A stretch of DNA of 62,000 nt from Tubiluchus corallicola (taxonomy: Eukaryota; Priapulida; Priapulimorpha; Priapulimorphida; Tubiluchidae): NCBI GenBank assembly GCA_030141605.1, contig JAQGDQ010000064.1, positions 1 through 62,000 of the forward strand, in the 5' to 3' direction. The notes below the pieces were generated by a model that made no database searches, was not told where the DNA came from, and saw only the letters and a program-made list of their open reading frames with translations. Below are positions 1 to 15,296 of the stretch, one piece after another; position 1 is the stretch's first letter; each line of letters starts with the position of its first letter. A program made the position numbers and the translations under genes.

Positions 1-3000
1 TTTTGCCTGTCTTAGTTTTAATGCTCTAAAACTTTAGTTTTTTCTTTATTTTAGTTTCTGAGTCATCCCATTACATCCATGTCTTCAACTTTTCCTTCTC
101 ACTCTATTTTGATTTTTTTTGTTGTTTTCTTATTTCCCCACTTTATCGCATCAACTTTAGTCTTCCGGTGCACGGTAAGTTAGGAACAGGTAAAGGTAGC
201 ACAGGTGATAATGGTATTGATAAATTTGGCATAGGACGAAGGGCGAAAATAGAAAGAGGGAAAAGTGGATCGTTAGAAACACAAATGTACCAGTTTTGCT
301 ATTTTTCCACTTGTGGCCCTTTCCCTCTGCCCTTACCACATGTATCTCTTTTTAGCTACACTCCAATGTTCCCTGCCTTTGCCTTTCTACCGCTTGATGT
401 CTTCCCATTTCTTTCGGTTCGTCTCATTGTCACCAAATCACTTTCTTTTGACGCTTCCTTTTTAATTTGGTGATGGCAATCTTTTGTTAGGCTTGTTGTC
501 TGGTTGGCTGGTCTGTGAGGTCCTATGATAGACAGGCGGTAAGCTCTCTCGCGGGACTTGAAGATTAACTACTAACATTGTCGCATTTATCTTAAAAGTA
601 ACCGTTATACTTGAATGTTTGGCATCTTCTGAGGCGAATACTAGAAAAAAGAGACGCCTGCAGATGCCTAGCCTTTTCTCTTTTCCATGAGACCCGATTA
701 CCAGAACTCTGAAATCTTATATTGTTTTTTTCCCTTTACACTAAATCGAGCAAAATTTACACAAGTTTCTGATGACTCGCAGTTAACAGGTTGTTTTTAT
801 CCATCAGCTACAAATAATTACCACTAACAGTGCATCTTACGCGTTCACACTGGGGAAAAGCTATTTGGAATTTTAAATTGACTTGCTGGCGTGTTTGACG
901 TTTCTAATGCAAGTTTGGATCAGTGAGTGGGGTTTGTCAACATGAAATGAACATTGAAGCGACTTGGACTGCGCACTCGATTAGTGTAGTCGTGATTACT
1001 TAGTGGACAAGGCGCACCACTAAAACAACGCAACTTTTAGTTGTGTGGAACTTGCGATTGTCGCGGCTTCGTTGCTTGTATTGAGATTCTCTTGCTTTGA
1101 AGATTCCCGTTTGTTTTATAACACCACGGCTTATTGGCTAGAGTTTAATTTTGTTCGGTCTTTGCCTGCATAACTGGGATCCTCCTCGTTTTGGGTTTGC
1201 CCGTAATCATTTTGGTTATACTTGCTGCTTTATCTGTGCGCTCGAGTTTCTGCAGTTAATATTTACCCGAGCAGCTTTCAGGAGAAACACTATTTGCACA
1301 TGGTTGCTAAACTCCAGCTGCATTGACGTCACCGACTCCTGTTTTGACATCCCTAAATATCCAGCTTTTTGCGTTTTTGTCGCGTGACTTGATTGGAGGC
1401 TGTTTGCGGTATTCTCCCCGCGCTGCAGTTCTTACGGGAGTTTCCAATTTCAATATAATCTAAACTAAGTTGGCGCTTACTCAATTTACAATGAAGTTGT
1501 TAATGTGAAGAGATGTAGCTGGGATTGCAAGGGCTGTAACAGGATTTGTATCGACTTTCTCTCACTCTGCTTGTCCATTATCTGTTTAAAATTTGCCTGG
1601 CGTATACGACTGCCTTCTTGTTTTACTTTGTACCAAAAACTGTGATAACTTCCGCGTTTTACGCATTAGGTAACTATCGATTAGTCCAATTTTAAAACCT
1701 TAAATTTAATTCGAAAGAACTGCAATAATTGTTATTATTAATTTCTTTTACTGACTTAATCGCGTGATAAAAACTTCGGTAGTAATAAAAAGGCAACATT
1801 TATACTTTTGCGATGAAACGAATCCACAATTAATTAAATTTTGATACCAAACTTGAAAGACAGGAAATCCGAAAAAGTTGTAATACAGTCTGTCTTTGAA
1901 CCAGGGACGCTGTGCTGACATGGCAGACGGCTTACCACTAGACAGCCAAATTCCCTAGTGATTGAAGCAGTTCAGAATTCAGCTCTTATAGCTGCCTAAC
2001 CACATTCCAATGTTAGGGCACTTACAATAGAGTGATTCTAACCAATTAATTTTTTTAAAGTTAAATTTGAGCCTGAAAGTTTCTTGGGTAATTAATTAAT
2101 TATTGTATTGGATATTAATTAGATATTAAGATTATAATAATTAATTTATATTTCTCTACTTAACAATAAATTTATTATGTTCACAATGATGACTTCAGTG
2201 GCTCAGTTAAATGTAGTACTCTGAGAGAAAAACTCAGTTCATTCACTTGTTAGCCTTAACACCTTCCATTGACTTTTTCTGTTCCATTTTTGGACGAAAA
2301 AGTACCCAGTAAGATATCTTTAGATATTCAAAACTAAAAAGTCAACAAAAACGAACGTGTTGCTTAAAGCATATGTTATATAGTTTTTCTTTAATAAAAC
2401 GAAGTTATCTTTCAAATTTTGTTACTGGTGAATGGTGATGCCATTAAGAAAAATCACGTGGCTTGTTCCAGATGACATATAACAACACATTAAGAAGCTA
2501 CAAACTATACAGTTTCCAAGCTTACGCTAGTTTAAAAAAACTTTTAAGCGCTCTTATCATTTGTGTTTCAAGGAATTTTCAAGGAAATATTACAAACATT
2601 GTACAATACCTCGTTATTCGAATTACATAACGACCGAGAGCGAATTTTACAAAATAATCAACGCAGTATGATACGTTCATAATGAAAACGACCAGATCAA
2701 ATTATTTCAGTCTGCGTATTACAATGTACCTATACAATATTTAGTATAAGCAAAAAATGAATTATTCAAGCCTAACTCTTTCAGACAATCATTGTGCGAA
2801 TCTGCTGGAATATTGTAATTGCTCCTCACGCGACATGCGCGGTCCCATTCACCCACACCGCTGTTTGCACGAAACTACAAATTGAGTTTTACATCAATTT
2901 CTTGTTTAGTATTCACGTAATGTTACAAGGGCCACAATGCATTTATCGACTACCTTGTCAGATGAGCGTTTGACAAAAATGGAAAAGGGTTGTTGCCTTG

Positions 3001-6000
3001 TAGCTTTTTTGCAATTCTTGTATGAAACATTCACTTCCCTTTATTAGTGTTGTTTCTCGCATTTAGGACTTTATTGTCATTTAGTACAGTTGTGGACGCT
3101 GTTGCTGATGAGGGCGATCCAGTTTTCTGAGTGTGCTGCTGGCCCGTTTTCCATCTTTCCATTACCTGTTTAAGATATTGGTATGAATGTGTAGTCATGT
3201 AGCCACACATTCCCTCAAACATAATCATCATCAGTATGAACAGCAATAGCAACAACTGTAGCACTAACAACAGCAAAAACAGGAACAACCTTTTGTGGCG
3301 CATAGGACTCCAAGCCCAGTGCAGTCAAAAAGTAATTGTGAAAAATGTACTGTGTGTACTGAGTTTTTTCGGGAGTTCCAGTATTTAAGAATTTTAATGT
3401 TGGTCCTTGCTGATACTAACGTAATGCTTCATCTTAAATTTGCTATAAAGGTCAATTTTTGAAACACTTTCTTATTTCCTTTGTTCGCATTCGGTTGTCA
3501 TATTATAATGTACTATTCCATTTGTGAACTTTTGCAATATTGTATTCATTGAAGTTGTGAATTGTCGCATTAAAACTCTTTGACACGTCTCAATACTCAT
3601 CGTACCTACGAGAAAGGCTTCTAAAGCTCATTGAGAACAAAGACAAAAGCAAATGCAGCGTAACAAAAACTTAACTATAATAATTAATTACTTATAATTA
3701 ATTCATAATAACAACAGTTAACATAATTTACCATTGCTGCTGCTTTAACCAGACGACACTATCTTTAAATTTAATTTAATTTATTAACACTCAATTAAAA
3801 TTTACAGATGGTGTACAAACAAATAACAATACAACACTATACATTACAACACAATAAAATATTACATTAAGAATAAATGAAGGAGGAGAATGTTGGGGAG
3901 ACACAAAGACAAAAACTGCTTACATGTGTCTTTTATATTTGAGAAAGATATCAATATCACCTGGCTGACATGATGCCATACTGGTGTACGATATTCAACG
4001 ATTGGTCTTACATGTTTTATACGCCCTAAGAAGAACGTCTTTATCATTTGTACTAAATATTCTAAAAATCATGTTAATTATTCTATTAGCTTTACAGTTC
4101 AGTACAATGGGCAGTAGATTTTAAGTTTTGTGAAATGGTAACACCAAGGTCACGCACAACATTCACTGATTCAGTTTCATTATCTGAAACAAAGTAGCTA
4201 TTACGAGGTTTGTTTTTACCAATGTGAACAGCATTACACTTTGGAATATCTATCTTTAATTGCCACATATTTGCCCATTCAATAATGCTATCTGTATGCT
4301 CGCTGTATGGCACATGACCAGTCACTACAACCGTGTAAACTATGGATCTTCTGTCCATTGACCACTAAATGTTAGATGTTATGATGATATTTAAGAAAAG
4401 CTTGTTTAGGATTTGCACAGTATAAACTGAACAGGATGAATATTTTTGTATGCTTCTATTATAATTAAGTATAATTTAGGCTACAGTGATTTAATGTATG
4501 TTAATTAGGCAGTGTTTTTATTCAGGGATACTAGGGTTTTGTATTTATGTCGGAAAATAGTCATTACAGACTAATGTTCTTTGTACTGCAAACAGAGGTT
4601 AAATTAAGTAAATTATAATTGTAACTGCAGTATAATTCTAATTATTGTATGCTATCATCCTATTATGTGTAAAACACTGATCATCACAGTAGCGCTATTT
4701 TAATTTAAATTGTTAACTGTAATTCTATCTTTCATTTCACTCATTAGGCATTGCATTTATACACGAAAAACATTTAGCATGAATTTTAGATGGCTGGCAA
4801 TATAAAACACTTAAATGAGTCGTTGTCTTAACACCATAAAACATAGACATTAATTGCGGCTGCTAATCCGCGAAAGAATGAACTATAAAATTCAGCGCTG
4901 CATTTAGTGTCTGGAGTTAATATTTAATGCAATGCTCAATGTTGCTTAATGTGTACAGTTGTGCCCGACAGGTGCGCTCAGTGTAATAAATTTATAATGT
5001 TAAGATAAAATTTATGAATTGAAATTGATAGAGTAATGTGGTTACATTAACGTAACAGGAGCCCTATTTAAATGCATTTGTGACAGCGGCTGGAGTTGGG
5101 GATTTGTGATTGTGCGGTCAACGTTATTGCTAGTCTGGGCGAATAAATAGAAAATCTAATTTGCTACTTAAGATTGTTGGTGTGGTTTTGATGGTTTAAG
5201 GTGAAATAAAGAAGCCAGTGGGTATCTTAACTTTAGACTGATAGAAAAATTAGTGGGTGTGGAAGATATTGAGGAACTATAAATATTTTTTGTCTCGAAA
5301 ATCAAGCGTTGAGCACAGTAGTAATAAAGTCATTTATATACTTAAATTAAAAAATCGGCTCTGAGTTACACCAAAGGCCATACTGACGTAATCCGAAAAA
5401 CCATTCGCCAATTTTTAGACTGTGTCACTTTTTGATCCTACGGCAGCAAGACAATGGAATGGTTAGAACATTTATGTTTTTAACGCCAGTCCACTAAGCT
5501 AGTTACTGCTTTCCACATTTGCCACAAAGTGCAGCGAGTGTATAAACCACATTCACTGCAGGTTACTGTCAAGTGTATCAAGTGTATCACAGGGACTTGT
5601 TGACCTGTATCACGTGTCCTGATATAGAGATGGCAGCTCCTTGTGTTAATCAAAATAGTTAGGTTTTTGTTGACATGAACCAGTTTGATGTAAAGCAGCT
5701 GACACTCACACATGCGAACGCTGACCTAATTTTTGTATTTGAAATGTTTGTTCATTTAAAAATGGAAGATTCACCTGTGATGTCTTCAAAAAAAATTCTA
5801 CACTAAAATAACAAGATCGCATTTGAAGTTCATGGGACCTATAAAGGCCCATGCCTATAAATGCACAGCGAAAGTGTGAGTCAGCTGACACAAAACTCTA
5901 AACCCAATTTAAGCGCAGTCGTGGGTAACTCATGCTGACAAATTGGGGACGGGTTTTGGTAGAGTAGTTCCTGATCTTCAGGGGGATCAATGTCAGAGGT

Positions 6001-7550
6001 TATTTACAAACCAAAAACTGAAAGGCATGGTACAGGTCAAAAGGTCATCTACCACTGAGAAATTATAAGGGGTTGAGGAATTAAACATGTTTAGTCACAA
6101 AGAGCCGATCCCCGAAAGACAGCTTAAACATGGGCTGCTAACGAACACCTAGCCAAAGTCACATTCTTTAGACCGCCTTGCTTTTGCGACTTTTGCTAAA
6201 CTGAGCACGGGGCTAGAACGACTTTAGATTTGGTTTAGAAAAGCCTTACGAGAAGTTCCGTAGTGGGCAACACCTTTGCTGCTTCAAAAAGTTTCAGCTT
6301 TCTTTGGGCCACTTTTAATAAGTTCTTGATCAACTTCCAGTTGCTTTGAGTTTTAAAACTCTGCATGTTTTGCCTATCGCCAAAGCTCTGTGGACATATA
6401 CGCGGCGAAATCGATTTCATGTTTTTAATAAGGACGTAGTCAGTTTCTTGCTTCTTCTTGTTTTTTTACGGGCTTCTGATTCCATATTACTAATATCTGG
6501 CTAACGCAAAGCAATAACTCATGTTTTGATAATCGAAATGACACAATACTCCACATATAACACTGAGTGTTATAGTCGCTTGACCATGTATTTGCACATT
6601 GTTATAATCGTATGCCGTTGTAAATAATGTGTAGCATAGTGTGCACATGTTAAAAAAGTGTTGTATGCCATCCAAAATTTCTCGACAAATTCTGTCAAAA
6701 TATGACGTCGTCGCCTCATCGGTGGCAATTTCAATCTTATAAGTTTGCAACTTTTTTGGAAATGAAACTTGGGTCGCCTTTGACATCGTGACGGAATAGT
6801 AACGTTTGGAAGCCATTACTAAATAATGACGCGGTCACATATGCAGTGTACTTGCGGTAAAAAATATGGTTTACCATTATATCACCACTTAATTTCTTTT
6901 CAATTTACGAGTTTCATTTTTGGCCAAATTTACTTTCATAAATCATATTGTAAACGTTCCTTAAATGGTTTTGTTACCACATTGAATACCTAACGTAATC
7001 AATTTATTTTGTTCTTCATTTTAGCTCGTAATCGTTACGTGTCTTAAGCCATAAAATACAGTTACTAATATATAAAGTTACTAATATTATAATAGTTATT
7101 AATGCTTACTAAAAGTATACAGTTACTAATATTACTAACTATTATATAGCTAATTGTAAAGACTTAAACTTGCTATTTACAAAAATTAAAAACAGAAAGA
7201 AAGTAGTTCAAAATATTTAAATAAATGACATACATTTTTTTATTTAAAGTTCGTTGAAATTTCATTACAATGAGCAAAAATTTTGGAGCATACAAAAATG
7301 TCACAATGATAAATTACATGTTTTAAGAAAAGCATTAAAAACATTAAATCATTAGGAGTTTAAACGGGGCATCTGAGATTGTATGTACATTTATGCAAAA
7401 TAACTTAATATCATTTTCTTCACAGATTGTCAAAGCTCGGGTACCATATCTGTTTTTGAAGAGTTTTTTCCCATACCAGATTTTAGCTTATTAAAAATAT
7501 GCAATTTTGCATAATGTATCGCAAGATTAAATTCTTTGTTTTTTTTCCAG
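1..7550. other. Non-coding stretch, probably an upstream intron of msi
   Basis: I found no exon here that could encode Musashi RRM1 or the start of RRM2. The acceptor at 7551 continues in mid-domain, so this DNA is probably intron of msi, with the 5' exons outside the window. It holds a LINE relic at about 3862-4358 (minus strand) and some CpG-containing sequence around 800-1450 that could be regulatory. AT-rich direct repeats around the word AGTTACTAATAT lie at about 7058-7140. The remaining open frames are short and resemble nothing I recognise. The intron assignment is inference. Confidence 0.5.
3862..4358 (-). mobile_element. Degenerate LINE reverse-transcriptase relic
   Basis: On the minus strand one frame (4358-4092) reads as the tail of a LINE RT domain. 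It has an IIEWANMWQLKID-type segment, then KCNAVHIG, then a DLGVTIS motif. A second frame (4047-3862) continues with KHVRPIVEYRTPVWHH, which resembles the VRPILEYASPVW motif near the end of LINE ORF2. The two parts are in different frames and lack the catalytic YADD segment, so this is a dead fragment. The AT-rich sequence at about 3770-3860 may be its 3' end. The family is Jockey/CR1-like, and the exact clade is not resolvable here. Confidence 0.7.
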
Positions 7551-10500
7551 ATCGAAGATGCTATGCTAATGTTTGATAAAGCTACACAAAGGCATAGAGG
7601 TAAGAGCCGTTTTTAATGTTCAGCATCATAATTGCAGATTGCATTTTATGATCTTTTACCTGTGATTCTACAGATATATTTTGCGTACACCACTAGTAAT
7701 GATTACTGGTACTAGCGCCACTGAAATGATACATTAATACATTGAAAAATTTAAAATCAAACAACTAAATTTACGGTTTACTAGTTGTGTGCTGTTTTAT
7801 GTATCAACTAATACCTTTGCTCTGCACAATTTCCAGCATTCAACGGTAGTGCCTACTGAAATTGGAACGTAGTGGCAGGACTGAAACCTAACTCATCATT
7901 AAGGCTATGCCTCTAACAGAACCAATAGAGGTGTCTTAATCACATTCCCATGTGAATATATCCTCCCACCTACGGAAAGCTCCCACCCCTAAAAAGTTAT
8001 TATTTTCACTGGGTTGCTATCATAGCTCAAATTAAGTGAAGTTTATTTTTGGTAACGCAGTGAAATCATTCTGAGCAATTCGCGGAATCTCCCCGAAACC
8101 ATCAGCTGGGATAAGAAATAGCCACTATCGATTCGATACCATGATAAATGCAAGAAAGTTGCCTCGAAAGAGCGCAAATGTCTCCGAAACGGTCACAAAA
8201 GGCAATTTTGAGAAGAAGGACAGTGCAGTTAATGATGCAGTGTGTCATATCGGATTGATCTATCATGCATGAATCTGGGGGTAATTCGGTTTACGTTATA
8301 AATTCCCGTCGCATTGTCTCACTGTGACCGGTCATATATCTGCACTGACAGTGATAAGAGCAAAGGGGTCGCGTAGGAGTGAGAGATGCTGAGATGGAGG
8401 GGATTCTTGCTCTTCTTATACTGTGACGGCTTTTAATGAAATCTGGTTTAAGTTTAAGAGTTGCTAAAATCAAGTGTTGTGCATTAACAGTGTATTATTG
8501 ATTGATTGCATTTATGCAACTGAAGCTTCTATGAGAGACTTGTCCTAGACCTGTGACTTCCGTAAATGAAGAACACTAACACATTAATTAATTAATTAAT
8601 TAACTGCCATGATCCTGCTATTAAATCCTGATCAGCCTTTTCCGAATTTTAGCTATGGACGATGATCGGTTGTAGTATACTGTCCGAGGTCTGCTTTGTC
8701 AATTTAGGTGCATTGGCTTGTACATTTTTTAAGTTATTGAATTTAGGTGCATTGACTTGTACATCTTTTAAGTTATTGAATTCTAAAGCTTAAATGGCTT
8801 TGACTAGTGACCTTGACCTTTAAGTGATGCAGGAGCACTACTATTAAATATCTCCAGCACAATTCGTGTTGCCTTGGTTAGTATACTTTTGAGTTACTGA
8901 GCTTACTCTGCTTTTACATTTTGACCCCTGCCATTGGAGTCGAGACTTAGCCCTGCTCAGGCTGGACATAGTGACCTTGACCTTTTAAGTGTTCATTGTG
9001 GCGGTGATGCAGAAGCACCACTGTCAGATATCTCCAGTACAATTCGTGTTGCCTTGGCTAGTACACTTTGTAAGTTATTGAGCTTACTCTGCTTTCACAT
9101 TTTGACCACTGCCGTTACCAGCCCTACTCGGGCTGTCTGAAGTCGTCCTTGTTACAGTACATGTGCTTGAAAGTTTCCTCAGCATAGATACAAAAAGTAT
9201 TAGTGTTTAACAAAGTTTTAACAAAGGGACGAAACATTGAAGGTTAACTGTCCTGCTTTGGAATAAAGCCGGGCAGCTTGCTATAACGATTGTTCTTTTT
9301 TGACAAACTTATTTGATACTAACGTATCTTGGTAACAAAGCAGACAGTTTGTCAATTTAACCTTTCTTTGCAATAATGCAAACAAGATGTCATTCATGTA
9401 TTGTTGACATTACGTCTGAATAAATACCAAAAACTTCTTCTTGGCAATAATTACTAATCAGTGTACATTTTTAGCAATAAATAGTAGTTCTTATCCCGTA
9501 GCTGCCATTTGTCGACATACTCGTAGTCGGTCTCACGTAAGGATATTCTTCCCAAGAAAGTATAAGATCTCTGTTTAGTCTTCATGAAACATTGGTTTTT
9601 GCATCAGTCGGCCAGTTATGTCATACCTTCCATTTCTGCATTCTGGTGGTTTTACGAACTTCTTAATATTGATCTGCCATAAGATGGCACTTCTTACTAA
9701 TATGCTAGCCTTACAGTTATGTTTTTATTAAAATGTTTAGAAGATACCAGTGCTGTGTTGGAACGTGTGTTTTGGATGTGAAAAGCTTGAAGCTTGCAAA
9801 CAGGGATAAATTTCTCATCAGAACATCACAATGCACTCTGTAGAACGTGTATAGCGACTTTCCTCTCCTCGTAATCATGTTTTCCACATTGATTTTCCGA
9901 AGCACCGTGCATTAGGATGATTTTATTCACTAAAGGCGATGGTAAAACGTATAAAGTGCATGGCCCTGCTGAATGATTTTGGATTTTATCGTCTGTATCC
10001 GCGTTTATCGCCTGCAATTCAGTTCCTTCTTTCAGTGTCTTGCTGCATTAATCATCCACTCTCTATTCTCCTTTAACGTGCCACATTAACTGTGTATTAA
10101 ATCCCTTTTTGAAAGGGCCATATTTTAATGTCTGTATTTAATTCTAGCACTTACAGATCCTATATTGCCCTGCATAATGGTAGTTGTCGTTGTATGTAAT
10201 CGTAGTAATAGTAATAAGTATGTGGGTTATGTTTATAATAACCAAAGAAAATCACCTTTAGATTTTGGTCTACACGTGCACTATTGCTGGCTAATTACTT
10301 GTTTGAAGTCAAGTGATCGGTAATTAAATTTTAATGAGAGAGGATAATTAATTGTGATTGGTTGTAATGAAGTCAACCAACTCATGCAATAATGTGAGTT
10401 TAAAAACGATCGTTGTTCGCAGTATAGCAATAACTTGATCGAGAGTTGATCCCAACGAACGTCACGTTGAATAGGAAAGTTGAATAGGGATTATAAGAAC

Positions 10501-13500
10501 AAAAACAACTAATACAAAACTGAAAGTCCATTTTCCGTTGATCTTTTTTATATTCTTTTTTTCAAGTTTTTCTTTTGCTGCCTATAACTAGATGCAAGTG
10601 ACTCTGATGTGCGTGTGCGGTATACTTCATTTTTTGTTTGTAGTCGCCCTTATTTGGTGTGGGTAACTTTTAATACTTTTTTGTTGTTGCATGTAATTAG
10701 CGGAGTTAATATTTTGTGTGTTTTTGTTATCTTTTTAGTTTGTTATCAATTATATTGCAATTTTAATGCTGAAATAAAAGGTGAATTGAATTGAATATCA
10801 TATCCTTTTTGAACTTCCAGGTTTTCTTTTGAAAAAGAAACAGATATCATTTTGTTTCTGATTTCTGTTCCACATTCTTTGACATTTTAAGGGTGCCTAT
10901 TTTTTGCTGTTTGCCAGGGTCATACAAATACATGACAGTTCTCGTTCGTTATAGAAATCGCATGTATTTAATCAGCACTAGAAGCTCCCTTAGCACAATC
11001 ATTCAATAATACGTCAAATTCTTATTCTAGAATATTGAAAAGCTGATTAGCTGATTGCAAAAATTTTAATTAATAGATTGTGCATCATTAAATAATACGT
11101 CAAATTCTCATTCTAGAATATCGAAAAGCTGATTAGCTGATTACAAAAGAAGTTTACTTAATAGATTGTGTATATGTCTGTAATTAAATGCTGCCAAAAA
11201 ATTGCTTGTGCGAAAAGTGCAAAATAGATATGTAATCTAGAAAGCCTGCCATTTACGTAAACAAACTATAAGTACGTGCTCAATAAATTTAATTAGGGCA
11301 AGAATTGTTGTTTACACCGGAATACATGTTAGCTAAATTATTCTCATGTCAATGGTATATGTCTTCTCAAAATGCATTACCAGAAGTGACAAGTACTCGT
11401 GATTGCCACTCTTTGTTTGATGATCTGTTCATTATTGAATTCTCTCTTCACTTGTGTTGGGCTTTCTCACTTGCATGTGCGGCTTCATCGGTATTGGGTA
11501 ATCTGGTGCTTGGGTAAGAGCATTTGAGTGGGCTTTCTATGTCTTTTCGCTGTTTTGTCTAATAGAAAGGTTGCACCATGTGAGAAGAAATTAATTGGCC
11601 GTAATACATCTCTGCTTGCATTACGAATGCACCAACTATTAAGTATTCAGTATTTTTGTGACAGAAAATCGAAAGTTGTGACATTACCTATCAGTGTCCA
11701 GTATATGCAGCCGACCAATGTGATTCAGTGAATACCTAGATTCCTAGAAAGATTGTTCCGTCTTCTGCTCATTAACGGAAGCGGTGCTGACAAGACACTC
11801 CAGTAGTAGTATCTGGTGTCTGATGAATTTACGCGTTTTATTTGAGGAATTGCTTTTAGGAGCAGCTAACCTGCCCAGTCTGCTATGCTGAAAGCAGATT
11901 TACCTGTAAAGATCTTCTTTCGCACTTTATTTATCAAAGTGTTCCCGAGATTAGCCGAAATGAAATGCTTTTTTATTTTTATTAATTAGAAGCCCGCGTG
12001 TAAGTTAGTCTGAAATTTTACACCCTAGTTGAACAAAACGAGTGAATCAATATCCACGTTCCACTAACGCATTAGTTCTTTAAATCCGCATTATCCTATT
12101 CTCCGTCTCCCTTCTTAAAAGTCTATGGAAAATTTATCAAACAGTGAAATACAATCTTGGTATAATAACGTTACTACCGCAAAGAGGTATCGATTTTCGT
12201 AGAAATCGACTTGGCATTTTTGTTTGGGCGCAGATCGATTCGTTTGTTCGAAATTCGTGCAAGTTATTTCAGTTGTGGCATGCATACATGCTTACATAGT
12301 CCCCGCATGCTGCAATTTAATGACATGCGACATAACAAGCTTATGATTATCACGACGTAGTTTAAGTTATAGCCTTGTAGGAGCAGGGCTGATGCTGGGT
12401 AAATGTAAAACACAGTTATGAGCGGGGAATTGTCTCTTAACTGTAAAGGCTATTGCTTCTCTCAGTATGCTGTAGCTGATTTCGCTGTGAGGTGAAATGT
12501 AATGTCTTTCTTTATTACCTTTGTAATAATACTATTATTAGTAACATTTAGTGACTTACTAGCTCTTGCCAGGGAATTAGGTAACAAAATCGTCATTAGC
12601 TTGCAAGCACCCCAGTTACGCCTTTTCATACGGCTATCCCAGTGAAACACCAGTAAGAATCGTCTTAAAGGAAGCTATAAAACCTTGCAAAAAACCACCT
12701 GGCAAACCAAAAACAACTTGGATAGCTAAGACAAATAAAGCTGTTCAACAGCTTCAACCAAATCTAGCGTTAGGAGTAGAAGAATTTACACTGTTAGCTG
12801 CAGATAGGAGTGGGTGGAAACCTCTAAGAAATGTTAATGCTTCAATATCTGCAACAGATGGAATGAGACCTTGAATAAGTTGAAAATTTTTATTACCCCA
12901 AGCAGCCAAACCCATATTACAAAAATTACAAAAATATTATGTACAATGTAAGCTTACAAAATCGGCGAAAATGTAAAGTTGTATGTGTTTGTAACTAAAA
13001 TACCAATGTTGTTTATTTTCTAAGCGATAAGGTAAATAAGATGTAGTTATAAGTTTACAAACCTGATCTGTTGCGCTGCCCGCTGTGTGACGAGAAAATT
13101 TCACTCGTCGCCATCTTACCAAAGCAGCTTTAACAGACTTTTCGTGTTTTAATGAGGTTGCCTATCACAAAGAATGGATCAAAATTAAAGATGATATCGC
13201 AGCATGATAAAAAAGCAACTAAAAATATCACAGGCAACCACTTTTCAGAGATAGCAAGTAGCAAGTACAGTTTAATGAGAGCACATGCAATGAATGCAAG
13301 ATAGGGACTCAACACTGGAGGAGACAGACACACAATGGTTGTTGTAAAATAGTTGAAAAACTTGCGAGTGTATTTTTTATAAAAGCACTGAATATGTGAC
13401 ATGACTGAAAAACCCATTCATTGCCGATTCAGGAGTTCGAATCCCATGCACGTAGACGGGATTTTTCAAGCTACCTGTACCTGATTAAAATTTTCTGGTT

Positions 13501-15232
13501 GGCCCCTTCCTTCCTTGGTCATATACCTGTGTGGGGGGTTCGCTAGCCACTTGTTCTCAACTACTTAGGCTACGACAAGACATGCCCTAATCAACTAGCC
13601 ATCTATTCAATGCTGACATCGGACCACCATTCTTTTGCTGCTTCTTTTTCTTCTTCTAAAGAATAATCACCAGATTAGCCAACCAACCTGCACCGTGGTG
13701 CATCGTGGGTTTGAGTCCCAATACTGACCCAAGTCATAATTGAAGACAAAAGTCTCTGTCGTCGCATTTGCATATAATACTTTATCAGGTCATAGAAACA
13801 TGTATTTACTTTGTCATGAAATACGTGTTTTTTAAGCTTAGGTATTTGCAGCTCAATCGAGTTAATATGCCTTAACATTGAAAATTGTTTAGTTCTTCTA
13901 ACAGACTTAACTAATTTTGTATTGGCTGCTGAGCACGCATCAGCGAGCTACACCCGCGCTATTCGATAATTTAAACGTCACTTGTCATTTAATGGGGTAT
14001 TTAACCGAGTTAGTTGGCAGTCCTTAAGTCGATAAGTTGTGGCTTTTTTGCTCGCTTGTCTTTCATAATGATATGCGCGTCCGTTTATCTTTGTAGCCAG
14101 AGAGGATAAACAGTCATTTTGTGGGTAGATAAGTCTTCCTAGGCGATTTACGCAGCGCGAATAGAGCCAGCTAAAAGTGTCTAGAATTACAGCAAATAGG
14201 CATCTCAATCGCGACATAAGACGTGGCCAAAAATACACACTGACGAGTTATTCAATACCATAAGTTTAATCTCGTTTAACGCGGATGCTGTCATGAAAAA
14301 CCTTGTGAGTTTGAACTAAAACGACAGTGGTGATTGCAAAAAAGAGGCAGAGAAATGTTTGCACAAATACTTTTTCATCACGGTCTGGCTTCGTTGCATT
14401 CACAGGCACTGTCAAGTTCACGCACTTATTATGTATGTTTGTAAAGTGGCATTTGAACATTGAAACCCTCGCATAAGAGCTGTCGCAAAACTATAGGATA
14501 ATGTTCTTGAAATAGCGTAGTCGATCGAAATACGTCATTCCTGTACAAGCCGTTTTATGCAATAGCCATTTTAAGCAATGCCGGCTTAATAGTTTATTCA
14601 AGGTTGGTCCAAGTACAATGCAGTACGACACGCAAAAGAGCCACGCAATACCTCCGTGGATATAAACAAATTACGTAAACTTTTTGAAAATCTATTCATT
14701 AAATAAGTGTTTTCTTTATTGATTGTGTTGTTTTTGACAATGAAAACATCCTTTTCAGCAGAACCTCTGCAAACTTACACAAATTTGTAATAATATGTAA
14801 TAATATGTAATTACTGGGCATATAAGAACAAATTATACTGATGTTGATTTTAGTACTGCGGCATCTGTGATAAGAGACAGGATGTAAAATTTGTTTGATG
14901 CTTTAATCACATACGCTTAAAGATGGTTCGCTATTTTGTTGGTAGTAAAGACGTAGAGTTGAGTAATTTATAGTATGTTTATATATGTATATACAACGAA
15001 CGTTTTTTGTGTAGTGTCTTGTTGTGTCGTACTAATTTATTGGAAATATGCCATCCGTTGGCAGGCATATGTTTGTAGTTTTAATGTTTAGTTTTCATGC
15101 CGAATTTTTTGGAACGTTGAACTATTTGAACGTTGAACCTTTCGGTAATAAATTACTACTACTACTACTACTATGACTACTACTACTACTGCTGCTGCTG
15201 CTGCTACTGCTACGACTACAACATGTTCAAGG

Positions 15233-15296
<64 letters not shown>

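Noticed and set aside
1921-1959. Short ATG frame (MADGLPLDSQIP) as a possible Musashi start
   Set aside because: It stops after 12 codons with no donor and no similarity to known Musashi N-termini.
3031-3303. Minus-strand 90-codon frame starting with a Leu-rich stretch like a signal peptide
   Set aside because: The hydrophobic part comes from a CAA/AAC-type simple sequence; no splice or homology support.
6490-6816. Minus-strand 108-codon frame beginning MASKRYYSV
   Set aside because: No recognisable domain or repeat ends; kept as chance or unplaceable relic.
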